From Verrucomicrobiia bacterium (GTDB lineage: Bacteria; Verrucomicrobiota; Verrucomicrobiia; Verrucomicrobiales; Akkermansiaceae): a stretch of 7,938 bases of DNA. This document shows, piece after piece, positions 1-7,440 of this stretch (its first letter is position 1; every line of letters starts with the position of its first letter). The stretch spans positions 1-7,938 of the forward strand of contig CANHKJ010000133.1 in NCBI GenBank assembly GCA_947460915.1, in the 5' to 3' direction. Below the pieces are notes generated by a model that worked only from the letters and a program-made list of their open reading frames with translations, had not been told where the DNA came from and made no database searches. Made by a program: the position numbers and the translations under genes.

Positions 1-657
1 AAGTCCAGCCTACTCAATCGACTCCTAGGTTTTGAGCGGGCAATTGTCAGCCAAATGGCAGGCACCACGCGAGATACCATCGAGGAAACAGTCAATTGCG
101 GCGGCATTCTCCTGCGATTGATCGATACTGCTGGGATCAGGGAAGACAGCACGGACATGATTGAACAAGAAGGCATTCGCCGCTCTGTCGTGCAACAACA
201 ACGCGCCGATTTGGTCCTCGCTTTAGCCGATGGCACATTGCCTCAGCCTCCGTCATTGCTTGAACCCAATCACCCGCAGCAACACGTTCTTCATTTGCTT
301 AATAAAACCGATGAACCAGAACACGCGAGCTGGCAAGGTTCATCGGCACTTCGCATTTCCTGCAAAACTGGTGCGGGCATGCAAGATCTCGAAGGGGCTA
401 TCGTCGCTACCGTCATGCATCAAAGCTTGGATCATGGCGAAAGCCTCGTTGCGATCAATGCACGCCACCAAGACTGCCTCAGACGCAGTATGGTTGCCCT
501 TGAACGAGCCATTCCCATGCTGGAGCAAGCACAGGATCTCACGCTCGTCAGCATTGAACTGCGCGATGCCATGGACGCTCTGGGCGAAATATCGGGTAAG
601 ATTGATTCCGATGACATTCTCGGAGTCATTTTCAGCCGCTTTTGCATCGGAAAATAA
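1..657 (+). CDS. mnmE: tRNA uridine-5-carboxymethylaminomethyl(34) synthesis GTPase MnmE, 3' part only
   Basis: This is the C-terminal 218 residues of MnmE (TrmE). With MnmG it installs the carboxymethylaminomethyl group on the wobble uridine (U34) of certain tRNAs in the cytoplasm. The window opens inside the P-loop (K-S-S-L-L-N at bases 1-18), so the N-terminal folate-binding domain and the start codon lie outside. The other GTPase motifs are visible in order: G2 'GTTRDT' (61-78), G3 'DTAG' (124-135), G4 'NKTD' (301-312) and G5 'SCKTG' (358-372), where SA is more usual than SC. The helical domain follows, and the protein ends in 'FCIGK' (640-654), the conserved C-terminal CxGK hallmark with its functional cysteine. 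The frame is open and intact to the TAA. An exported repeat protein starts 77 bases downstream. Recognition rests on motifs and is very secure. Confidence 0.97.
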   Translation, partial: KSSLLNRLLGFERAIVSQMAGTTRDTIEETVNCGGILLRLIDTAGIREDSTDMIEQEGIRRSVVQQQRADLVLALADGTLPQPPSLLEPNHPQQHVLHLLNKTDEPEHASWQGSSALRISCKTGAGMQDLEGAIVATVMHQSLDHGESLVAINARHQDCLRRSMVALERAIPMLEQAQDLTLVSIELRDAMDALGEISGKIDSDDILGVIFSRFCIGK

Positions 658-734
658 TCTCAAATGCATCTATTTGTTTTTCCGTTAAGGTTCCTCATTG
701 CATTATCGTAATTACAAGAGAAAATACAAACACA

Positions 735-800
735 ATGTTGCGCACACTATGCATCACAGGCTGGCTTCTCGGTTCATTGCTCGCTTCATTCGCCCAAGCG
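735..800 (+). other. predicted Sec signal peptide of the HEAT/TPR protein
   Basis: The first 22 residues hold one arginine near the start, a hydrophobic core (about residues 6-17, 'CITGWLLGSLLA') and an A-Q-A cleavage site. This fits a standard signal peptidase I substrate. No lipobox cysteine sits at the cleavage position. The signal is the main reason for choosing the 735 start over the TTG at 642. Confidence 0.75.
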
Positions 801-3320
801 CAAGATTCTAGTGCAAAGTTGATTCGCGAGCTTTCAAGTGATCGACACAGCAAACGTGTCTCCGCCGAGAAAAAGCTGTGGAAATTGGGACAATCAATCG
901 TTCCAGAATTGCAAAAGGTCGTTGACCAAGGCGAGCCAGAGTCATCATTGCGCGCGGCAAAAATTCTACGCTACCTCCACTGGGGCCTCACACCAGAGAC
1001 CCCCGAGGAGATCATCAAACTCACTGAACGCTTTCCGCAACTCACCGAAGATCAAAAAAAAGATGCCTACGCCTCTCTGGTCAAAATGCGCGAATACCGC
1101 CTAGCTTTGCTGCTATTCCGGAGCGAAAAAGATGAGACCATGAAACTGCGGACGCGTAATTCTGTTCGCGGCTTAGCGATTTTATCAGCGCGTGCCTCGA
1201 TCCTCGCAGGCAATCCCGAGGAGGCAAAAAAAACCCTGGAGGAATTTCAAGATGATCCACAAAATCGCATCGCTATGGCATGGATCGCACGTGCGGAAGG
1301 ACGATTGGATCAAGAAATCGCAAAGGTCAGCAAAAAACCAAATCGCGAGCAACTCGACTACCACCTCGCCTTGCTTCGTGCCCAGGGCAATCGACAAGCC
1401 ATCGCTGAATTCGCGGAAAAAAATGACTTCACTGCCCTGCATGCCTCCATGGAACTACTCGAAGGCCGCCCAGATCAATGGCTACGCTGGTACGCCGAAA
1501 ACACCTCTGCGGAGCATTCCGATCTTGTCACCACCTACCGGCGCATCAACGAGATGCGCAGCAAAAATCCCACTGCCGATGTTTCGAAGGACCTCAATAC
1601 TCTCACCAAAGCCGCCCTCAAGGGCAACGACAACTCTCGTCGCTGGACTGCGATCAACGCCCTCAACGCACTCGGTGAAATTGAATCCGTCGAAAAAGCA
1701 GTCAAGCTGATCAATCCTAGTGATATCTTTACGCTATACGTCTCAACCGAAAAAATCGACAAAGCACTTGAGGCACTTGATCTCGATCCTCAAAACCCCG
1801 ACTACAACGCATGGCTCAAAAAAGAAATGGATCAGATACTCCGTGGAGAACTGGACTACGGTATGAACTCCATCCCACTTGTGCTCGATTTCCTCGAACG
1901 CCGCGACATCATGGCCCCAATCAAGGAGGTCTTTGTTCCCAAAATGCTCAAACTTGCCGAGAATGATAACGATAGCTTCCTCGCATTACTCGATAGCTGC
2001 TTTTCCCCGCACTTGGGTAACGCACAAGCCCCTCAATCCGCCATTCTCGTCGCCAAAAATTTCGCCGAGGATAATGCCGAGCGCTGGGGCTCCATGATCG
2101 AGCGTGCATTTGGCTTGGCTGATAGCCCCAATCCCGGCTACCAAAAATGGTTTGACCTCCTCGCCGAGCTCCATCCTGAAGAAACCAAGTTCGATGTTTT
2201 CTATAAGACTTTGCAACTCTTCCGCATCGTTCCAAGCTCCGAGCAAGTTCTCTCGGAGATGGAAAAAACTCTCGAAAGACATTTCCAAAAAGCGAAAAAA
2301 GTGGACCAAGAAGCAAATCGCCGTTTACTGCTTCTGCTAGCTACCCACACCCAAGTCACTCGCTACTCAACATGGTTAGCACAGGAAGAACATGAGCCTG
2401 ATACTCGTGAGCTGATGGATCAAGAACGCTGGGAGGAGGCCGCAGCTCAGTGGTTAGAAAATGCAAAAATGAGACCTGATGACATCGAATACCTCAGCTG
2501 GGCCGCAGCCTGCTTGCGCAAAGCAGGTAAGCAAAAAGAAGCCATAAAACAGGAGCGCTTGATGGACTTGCTCATCATGGGAGATCGTAACATGATGTTC
2601 ATGAACTCGGCAATCTACCAAACTCTTGGGGTTCACGAGCTCGCAGATCAATGGCGCACCAAGCATCTAAATTGCTCACCTACTGATCAATCGTGGATCA
2701 ATAATGTGTTCACTCTCGCCGATCAATTTTTGTTAGAAGGGAAATACCAACAGGCCCACGCCTACTACCAAGCCTTTCTGCTATCGATGATTAGCAATCA
2801 AAACTCGGGCTACCTGACTGTCACTCATCGCTACAGCAGCAAAGCCCAAATGGCACAAGGTTTTGCCTTACTCGCCAAAGACCGCGAACTTGCGATGAAA
2901 ATCCTGCGCTCCTGCCACAAGAGCATGATCGCCGATGCCTCGCTCGCCGATGAATTTTTTCCTAGCCTGCGCAAAAATCGACTCATCAAAGAACACGATG
3001 CATGGTTTGAAGAATCATGGCAAGCGATGATGGCCATTGCCAAGCGCTTCCCCCAGGACGACAACATTCACAACTCCGCCGCCTGGCTCGCCTCGCGGTG
3101 CTTGAGACGCCTCGATGACGCAGAGCAGCAATCGAAAATCGCTCTGGAGCTAAGACCAAACCAAGCTGCCTACCTCGACACCATGGCCGAGATCTGGTTC
3201 GCTCGTCGAGATCGCGCAAAAGCCGTCGAATGGTCTCGTAAGGCCATCACCGCTGACCCGTCTCAAGAACCTCTTAAGGAGCAATATTTCCGCTTTCAAT
3301 CAGCAGATTTCCCGCAGTGA
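735..3320 (+). CDS. exported HEAT/TPR-type helical repeat protein, 861 aa, role unknown
   Basis: I do not recognise a named family. The frame is open from a TTG at 642, but that start overlaps mnmE. The ATG at 735 is preferred because it begins a clear signal peptide: MLRT, a hydrophobic core, then a likely signal peptidase I site after 'AQA' at about residue 22. The mature protein should be in the periplasm or outside the cell. Residues about 25-80 look like a HEAT-type helical pair ('LIRELSSDRHSKR', then 'PESSLRAAKILRYL'). The middle is helical and rich in charged residues. The C-terminus carries TPR-like units, clearest at about 780-845 ('NSAAWLASRCLRRLDDAEQ', 'AAYLDTMAEIWFARRDRAKA'), which usually mediate protein-protein contacts. 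No catalytic motif is apparent. The gene lies 77 bases after mnmE and 72 bases before the permease gene. Only a distant purine-rich stretch (716-721) could serve as a ribosome site. Exported repeat proteins of this kind are common in Verrucomicrobiota and Planctomycetota; a scaffold role is inference. Confidence 0.85.
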   Translation: MLRTLCITGWLLGSLLASFAQAQDSSAKLIRELSSDRHSKRVSAEKKLWKLGQSIVPELQKVVDQGEPESSLRAAKILRYLHWGLTPETPEEIIKLTERFPQLTEDQKKDAYASLVKMREYRLALLLFRSEKDETMKLRTRNSVRGLAILSARASILAGNPEEAKKTLEEFQDDPQNRIAMAWIARAEGRLDQEIAKVSKKPNREQLDYHLALLRAQGNRQAIAEFAEKNDFTALHASMELLEGRPDQWLRWYAENTSAEHSDLVTTYRRINEMRSKNPTADVSKDLNTLTKAALKGNDNSRRWTAINALNALGEIESVEKAVKLINPSDIFTLYVSTEKIDKALEALDLDPQNPDYNAWLKKEMDQILRGELDYGMNSIPLVLDFLERRDIMAPIKEVFVPKMLKLAENDNDSFLALLDSCFSPHLGNAQAPQSAILVAKNFAEDNAERWGSMIERAFGLADSPNPGYQKWFDLLAELHPEETKFDVFYKTLQLFRIVPSSEQVLSEMEKTLERHFQKAKKVDQEANRRLLLLLATHTQVTRYSTWLAQEEHEPDTRELMDQERWEEAAAQWLENAKMRPDDIEYLSWAAACLRKAGKQKEAIKQERLMDLLIMGDRNMMFMNSAIYQTLGVHELADQWRTKHLNCSPTDQSWINNVFTLADQFLLEGKYQQAHAYYQAFLLSMISNQNSGYLTVTHRYSSKAQMAQGFALLAKDRELAMKILRSCHKSMIADASLADEFFPSLRKNRLIKEHDAWFEESWQAMMAIAKRFPQDDNIHNSAAWLASRCLRRLDDAEQQSKIALELRPNQAAYLDTMAEIWFARRDRAKAVEWSRKAITADPSQEPLKEQYFRFQSADFPQ

Positions 3321-3392
3321 GATCGCTCTCGCTTGTTGCATGTCAGCAGTTAAGCTTGTGTTTTCTCGCGAAATTGCTAAAACAGCGGTGCA

Positions 3393-5192
3393 ATGGAAGT
3401 TTCAACCCAAATGATCATCACTCTGGTGTTGATTGCCCTGACCCTTTTTGCGTTTCTGAAAGAAGTCGCACCATCGGATCTAATTGCGCTCACCGTTCTC
3501 TGCTGCACCGTTCTTTTTGGACTCGTATCCGATAAAGAAGTCTTAGACGTTTTTAAAAACGAGGCTCCTCTGACCATTGGTGCTCTATTCATCATTGGAA
3601 CGGCCCTTGAAAAATCAGGTGGGGTGTTGCAGATCTCGACTCTAATCAAAAGCATGACCAGCGGCGGCCTCCGCTCGACGATGTTGATTTTCTGCACTTT
3701 TACCGTTTTAGCTAGCGCCTTCATGAATAATACCGCGATCGTCGCGATTATGCTTCCTGTCGCTCTCGGCCTGGCCCGCAGCAAGGAGATTTCCGCTTCC
3801 AAGTTGTTGATTCCCCTTTCCTATGCCTCGATCATGGGCGGATGCTGCACCTTGATCGGCACATCCACCAATATCGTCGTCAGTGGTGCTTTGAAAAACT
3901 ACAACTTGCCGCCGCTCAGCATGTTTGAGTTGGCAGCCATAGGCGTTCCGCTCAGTGTTGTTGGCATTGCCTACCTGACAATTCTTGGACCCAAGCTTTT
4001 GCCCAATCGATCCTCGGTGATCGGCGTGCTCGATGACAAGCAACGTTCGACCCCTCTGTTTCATATCCTCATCGAAAAGCAGTCGAGCTTGATCGGCCAG
4101 CGTTTGTTAGATAGCCCACTCTATGATCCCAACTCGGGAATTCACATGATGGAAATCCGCCGCAATGGTGAGCGCATGATGACGCCCGTGAACCAGATTA
4201 CCATCGAGGCAAATGATCGTTTCCTCATCGGCATCCACGGCAAAAGAAACAAAGGCAGTAGCGTCGAGGAATTGCTGCCCGATCTAGGCATACAAACTCT
4301 CTCCAAAATCGAGGGAGTGATCACCGAGTTGGTGGTCACGGAAGAATCCGATATGTGCAATCGCACTCTGGCCGAAACTGACTTCCGTCAGCGCTACAAC
4401 AGCGTGGTGCTCGCCGTGCATCGGAATGGAAAAAACATCACCGAGCGACTCGCCAAAACCGAGCTCGATCACGGCGACACCTTGCTCGTCTTGACACCGC
4501 GCAATAACCTCAAAAGCCTGCAGGACAGCCACAACTTCGTTCTCACGGATCGCGCTGACAACAATCCATCGCCAGGATTTTACTCGCAAGCAACGTTGAC
4601 TTGGGCAATTCTGTTAGGAGTAGTGCTGAGTGTGACGATTTTTTCCGCGCACGTACCGATGCACATTGCGAGCTTGATTGGAGCCGTTTTGATCTTGTGG
4701 CTGCGGATCATATCGATGCGTGATGCGTATGCTGGTGTCGATTGGCCCATCATCTTCATGCTTTACGGAATGCTGGCGCTGGGAATGGCAATGGACAAAA
4801 CAGGCACAGCAAAATGGCTCGCAGATGGATTCGTAGCAGGAGTCAAGGCTGTTGCCAGCCCCGAATTACTCCCCTACGTGGCTCTCTCCGTGATCATTCT
4901 TCTCACAATTGGTCTCACCGAGGTCTTATCGAATAATGCAACAGCGTTGATGATGGTGCCGATTGTCGTCAATCTAGCTCGCGGGCTTGAGCTAAGCCCC
5001 ACACCGTTTATCATTGGCATTTGCATCGGTGCCTCGACAGCATTCATGTTACCGATGGGCTACCAGACGCACATGATGGTCTATGGACCTGGAGGCTACA
5101 AGTTTACTGACTTCATTCGAGTAGGATTACCGATGAATATCATCTCGTGGATTCTCGCCTCAGTGATCATCCCGTTAGTCTGGAGTTTCTAA
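3393..5192 (+). CDS. SLC13/DASS-family permease with two central RCK_C (TrkA_C) domains
   Basis: An inner-membrane anion transporter of 599 residues. The SLC13 (divalent anion:Na+ symporter, CitMHS-like) fold is an inverted repeat, and both halves show their signatures. In the first half are 'MNNTA' (111-115) and 'GTSTN' (156-160). In the second are 'LSNNATA' (512-518) and 'GYQTHMMVYGPGGY' (556-569). These pairs correspond to the substrate- and sodium-binding loops of the family. Several membrane segments fill residues about 8-200 and again about 395-599. Between them, about 220-285 and 305-370, are two soluble segments that look like RCK_C/TrkA_C regulatory domains. That layout and the length of about 600 residues match the 'SLC13 family permease' subgroup. 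The substrate (dicarboxylate, sulfate or another anion) cannot be read from the sequence. The ATG at 3393 lies 72 bases after the repeat-protein gene; ATG 3411 is possible. The stop codon overlaps that of the convergent gene. Confidence 0.93.
   Translation: MEVSTQMIITLVLIALTLFAFLKEVAPSDLIALTVLCCTVLFGLVSDKEVLDVFKNEAPLTIGALFIIGTALEKSGGVLQISTLIKSMTSGGLRSTMLIFCTFTVLASAFMNNTAIVAIMLPVALGLARSKEISASKLLIPLSYASIMGGCCTLIGTSTNIVVSGALKNYNLPPLSMFELAAIGVPLSVVGIAYLTILGPKLLPNRSSVIGVLDDKQRSTPLFHILIEKQSSLIGQRLLDSPLYDPNSGIHMMEIRRNGERMMTPVNQITIEANDRFLIGIHGKRNKGSSVEELLPDLGIQTLSKIEGVITELVVTEESDMCNRTLAETDFRQRYNSVVLAVHRNGKNITERLAKTELDHGDTLLVLTPRNNLKSLQDSHNFVLTDRADNNPSPGFYSQATLTWAILLGVVLSVTIFSAHVPMHIASLIGAVLILWLRIISMRDAYAGVDWPIIFMLYGMLALGMAMDKTGTAKWLADGFVAGVKAVASPELLPYVALSVIILLTIGLTEVLSNNATALMMVPIVVNLARGLELSPTPFIIGICIGASTAFMLPMGYQTHMMVYGPGGYKFTDFIRVGLPMNIISWILASVIIPLVWSF
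4050..4503 (+). other. region encoding tandem RCK_C/TrkA_C domains of the permease
   Basis: Two successive soluble domains interrupt the membrane halves. The first starts near 'STPLFHILI' (residue 219) and includes 'IEANDRFLIGIHG'. The second starts near 'LSKIEGVITELVV' (residue 303) and ends with 'HGDTLLVLTPRN' (from residue 360). Each has the beta-strand pattern and the 'GD/ND-hydrophobic' end typical of RCK_C domains, which bind ligands and gate ion transport in other proteins. What they sense here is unknown. They lack an accompanying RCK_N/NAD-binding Rossmann domain. Confidence 0.8.
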
Positions 5193-5632
5193 TTCTTTGC
5201 CTCGGCTTCCTTGGCCAATGCTGCACTCACTTTTTCCTCGATCTCCTTGGTTTTCTCACGATCAGGTGCACCATCATAGGAAATGATTACGTTTTTGCAG
5301 GCGGCATCCGTAATCACCACACGAGGGAACTTGCCATCGGGCTCGACGCACTCAGGGAGCTTGTCGATGTCCTTATCGCCCTTATTGATCTCGACAAGTA
5401 CGGCATCAGCGCGTGGAATGGCTTTCTTGGCAGCAGAGTTACGGGCCGATGCGGCGTTAATTTGCTGAGGCTCCAAATAGGTGGAAAAATCCTCGTAAAA
5501 GACAAATGCGATGACTTTACCAGTTTTTTCGGCCGAACGCTTAGCGCTCTCCAGCTTACGCTCAGTGAAACCCGCAAGAGCTACAGAGCTGCAGGCTATG
5601 GATAAAAAAATCACTCGCAAAGTTGTTTTCAT
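5189..5632 (-). CDS. small exported thioredoxin-like protein lacking a CXXC motif
   Basis: A 147-residue exported protein, starting at the ATG at 5632 (complement). The frame extends further upstream, but this start begins a good signal peptide (MKTTLRVIFLSIACSSVALA, cleavage about A20/G21). C14 is not in a proper lipobox, because serine occupies position -3. The mature part opens with 'ESAKRSAEKTGKVIAFVFY', which resembles the first helix and strand of thioredoxin-like proteins ('A-x-x-x-GK-hydrophobic strand'). A later 'KFPRVVITDA' resembles the cis-proline strand, followed by 'ISYDG' and a C-terminal helix. Where CXXC would be expected there is 'EDFSTYL', and the mature chain has only two cysteines ('PEC' and 'AACK'). 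A disulfide-exchange role is therefore unlikely. It is transcribed toward the permease gene and away from the aldehyde dehydrogenase gene. The thioredoxin fold is inference; that this is a real exported protein is fairly sure. Confidence 0.75.
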   Translation of the reverse strand: MKTTLRVIFLSIACSSVALAGFTERKLESAKRSAEKTGKVIAFVFYEDFSTYLEPQQINAASARNSAAKKAIPRADAVLVEINKGDKDIDKLPECVEPDGKFPRVVITDAACKNVIISYDGAPDREKTKEIEEKVSAALAKEAEAKN

Positions 5633-5793
5633 ACGCGCATCATGCCCCCAATTCAGGAGAAAAGTCAAGAAGGATTGGCGATGGAATTTTCAACGATGTT
5701 GGAAAAGAAAAGCTGTGTGACAAATAAAGCTCGCACGCATGCTTGCCAAAAGACGCGAGCTGCGTTAGCGCTCTGTGCACACAAATCACACAC
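5633..5793. promoter_or_regulatory. divergent intergenic region between the thioredoxin-like gene and the aldehyde dehydrogenase gene
   Basis: The 161 bases between the two divergent ATGs must hold the promoters for both genes unless they are read from further away. On the plus strand a weak candidate is TTGGAA (5699-5704) with AATAAA (5723-5728), 18 bases apart; each hexamer matches the consensus at four of six bases. No convincing minus-strand pair was found. An inverted repeat (5728-5761) lies just downstream of the plus-strand candidate. Confidence 0.4.
5728..5761. repeat. 7-bp inverted repeat, possible operator
   Basis: AGCTCGC (5728-5734) is repeated as its exact reverse complement GCGAGCT (5755-5761), separated by 20 bases. 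The spacer includes the palindrome GCATGC (5737-5742). It sits 33 bases upstream of the preferred ATG of the aldehyde dehydrogenase gene and overlaps the expected start site of the weak promoter candidate. A regulator site is plausible, but a repeat this short could arise by chance. Confidence 0.3.
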
Positions 5794-7353
5794 ATGACAG
5801 GAGCATCATTTATCGGATACACACGAGGCAGTCTTGCTGGCCCGAAATCACATGCCATCAATCCCGCGACCCAAGAGGTGTTGGAGCCCGGTTACGCTGC
5901 GCCCTCAGCCGAGGAAGTGGAAAGCGCCGTCCAATTGGCGGCCGCTGCATTTCCGCAATACCGCCAAACGACAGCTTCTCAGCGCGCGCAGTTTTTGCGC
6001 TGCATTGCCGAGGAAATTGAGGGATCTGCTGATGCGTTGGCGGCACGCGGCACTGCGGAAACTGGTTTGCCCGAGGCTCGTTTGCGCGGAGAAACTGGGC
6101 GGACCGTGGGACAGCTTCGCATGTTTGCGTCCATGCTAGATGATGGTTCGTGGGTCGATGCACGCATTGAGACCGCGATTCCTGATCGCGCACCCTTACC
6201 GAAAGCTGACATCCGCTCGATGCTTCGCCCACTTGGACCCGTCGTCGTATTTTGCGCCTCAAATTTCCCTTTAGCTTTTTCCGTCGCTGGTGGCGATACG
6301 GCTTCAGCGTTGGCCGCTGGTTGCCCTGTCATTGTCAAAGCGCATTCTTCTCATCCAGGCACTGCGGAGTTGGTTGCTGAGGCGGTAGTCCGTGCGGCAC
6401 AAAAATGCGCCATGCCTGATGGTGTTTTTTCCGTTCTTTATGGCAGCGGTCGCGATGTTGGCATGGCTCTCGTTACTCATCCAGCCATCAAGGCTGTAGG
6501 TTTCACCGGATCGCGCTCAGGTGGTCGCGCTTTGATGAATGCCGCCGCTGCGCGCCCTGAGCCGATCCCTGTCTATGCCGAAATGAGCTCGATCAATCCC
6601 GTGGTTATGCTGCCAGGTGTGTTAGGTGAAAAAGCTACCGCACTCGCGGAAGGATTCTTCCAGTCTCTCACCATGGGTGTGGGCCAGTTCTGCACCAATC
6701 CTGGTTTGGTATTTTTGCCCGAAGGCTCACAACAGGCATTTCTCTCCGCTCTCGAAAATCACATCAAAAATGCAGCACCGGGCGTCATGCTCAATGCGGG
6801 CATTTGTCAGGCATATCGCGATGCTACCGCTGCAACAGCGCGCCACCAAGGAGTTACGCAAATCGCCAGTGAAGTCAGCGCCAATCAAGGCCAAGGGTCG
6901 CCGATGTTCTTTGTGTGCAGCGCACAAACGCTACTGCAATCCCCTGCCCTCACTCACGAAATGTTTGGCCCTGCCAGCTTAATTGTGATCGGTAGCAACG
7001 ATGAAATCATTGCAGCATCACAAACGCTCGAAGGACAACTCACCGCGTCAATCTTCGGCACCGATGCCGATTTCAGCCAAGCAACTGAATTGCTTGAAAT
7101 CCTCGAACGCAAAGTTGGTCGATTGATTTTCAACGGTTATCCTACCGGCGTTGAAGTCTGCAACACGATGGTGCATGGTGGCCCCTATCCTTCCACCTCG
7201 GATGGTCGCAGCACTAGCGTCGGCACCATGGCAGTTTTCCGTTTCACCCGTGCAGTTGCTTGGCAAAATTGCCCGCAAGCGTTGCTTCCAGACGAACTCA
7301 AGGATAGCAATCCACTTAAGATCCCCCAAATGATCAATGGCAAACGTGCCTGA
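5794..7353 (+). CDS. NADP-type aldehyde dehydrogenase, alpha-ketoglutaric semialdehyde dehydrogenase family
   Basis: A cytoplasmic aldehyde dehydrogenase of 519 residues, close to the 510-530 usual for the KGSADH-like (NADP+) branch. Members oxidise alpha-ketoglutaric semialdehyde to 2-oxoglutarate at the end of non-phosphorylating pentose, hexarate or hydroxyproline degradation. The Vibrio harveyi long-chain aldehyde enzyme is a relative, so the substrate is not certain. The catalytic set is complete: N157 in 'ASNFPLAFS', cofactor-binding K182 in 'IVKAHSSHPG', 'GFTGS' (236-240), general base E263 in 'EMSSINP', and nucleophile C300 in 'GQFCTNPG'. The N-terminal 'FIGYTRGSLAG' and 'INPAT' and the 'ALLPDELKDSNPL' C-terminus also fit the family. 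The ATG at 5794 aligns with the usual start, although the frame is open from a TTG at 5743. No good ribosome site precedes either. No other gene of these pathways is in the window. It ends at a strong terminator. Confidence 0.93.
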   Translation: MTGASFIGYTRGSLAGPKSHAINPATQEVLEPGYAAPSAEEVESAVQLAAAAFPQYRQTTASQRAQFLRCIAEEIEGSADALAARGTAETGLPEARLRGETGRTVGQLRMFASMLDDGSWVDARIETAIPDRAPLPKADIRSMLRPLGPVVVFCASNFPLAFSVAGGDTASALAAGCPVIVKAHSSHPGTAELVAEAVVRAAQKCAMPDGVFSVLYGSGRDVGMALVTHPAIKAVGFTGSRSGGRALMNAAAARPEPIPVYAEMSSINPVVMLPGVLGEKATALAEGFFQSLTMGVGQFCTNPGLVFLPEGSQQAFLSALENHIKNAAPGVMLNAGICQAYRDATAATARHQGVTQIASEVSANQGQGSPMFFVCSAQTLLQSPALTHEMFGPASLIVIGSNDEIIAASQTLEGQLTASIFGTDADFSQATELLEILERKVGRLIFNGYPTGVEVCNTMVHGGPYPSTSDGRSTSVGTMAVFRFTRAVAWQNCPQALLPDELKDSNPLKIPQMINGKRA

Positions 7354-7373
7354 TTGATCGAGGTAAACTCTTC

Positions 7374-7414
7374 AAAAATACACCTGCATTCCACAAAGGA
7401 TGCAGGTGTTTTTT
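7374..7414. terminator. intrinsic terminator, probably bidirectional
   Basis: A perfect 10-bp stem, ACACCTGCAT (7380-7389) with ATGCAGGTGT (7400-7409), is extended inward by a T-G and a C-G pair, leaving a 6-base loop. Six T (7409-7414) follow on the plus strand, 27 bases or so after the aldehyde dehydrogenase stop. Upstream, A5 (7374-7378) gives a U-tract for transcripts coming from the convergent minus-strand gene, whose stop codon is at 7441. One element can therefore serve both genes. Confidence 0.9.
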
Positions 7415-7440
7415 GTTAGATCGTTGAGGAGAAATGCAAG

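Noticed and set aside
661..681. CAAAT/ATTTG stem followed by T5 after mnmE, as a terminator
   Set aside because: The stem has only 5 pairs, four of them A-T, so it is too weak to support a call.
642..734. In-frame TTG at 642 extending the repeat protein by 31 residues
   Set aside because: It overlaps the conserved end of mnmE and would bury the signal peptide behind an atypical leader; the ATG at 735 gives a normal signal peptide.
1054..1233. Two runs of eight A (1054-1061 and 1226-1233) in the repeat-protein gene as slippage or frameshift sites
   Set aside because: The frame is intact through both runs and no alternative product with recognisable content results from a shift.
1192..1710. 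172-codon plus-strand frame inside the repeat-protein gene
   Set aside because: Its product is rich in S, P, R and K with no motif or signal; it is an out-of-frame shadow of a gene with better coding features.
5147..5605. 152-codon plus-strand frame opposite the thioredoxin-like gene
   Set aside because: It starts inside the permease gene and mirrors the minus-strand gene; the minus-strand product has a proper signal peptide and a thioredoxin-like pattern, while this one shows no family features.
5743..5793. TTG at 5743 as start of the aldehyde dehydrogenase
   Set aside because: The extra 17 residues have no counterpart in the family as I know it, and they would span the inverted repeat and the probable 5' untranslated region.
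5858..6262. 134-codon minus-strand frame inside the aldehyde dehydrogenase gene
   Set aside because: It is antisense to a highly conserved catalytic gene and its arginine-rich product is typical of a shadow frame.
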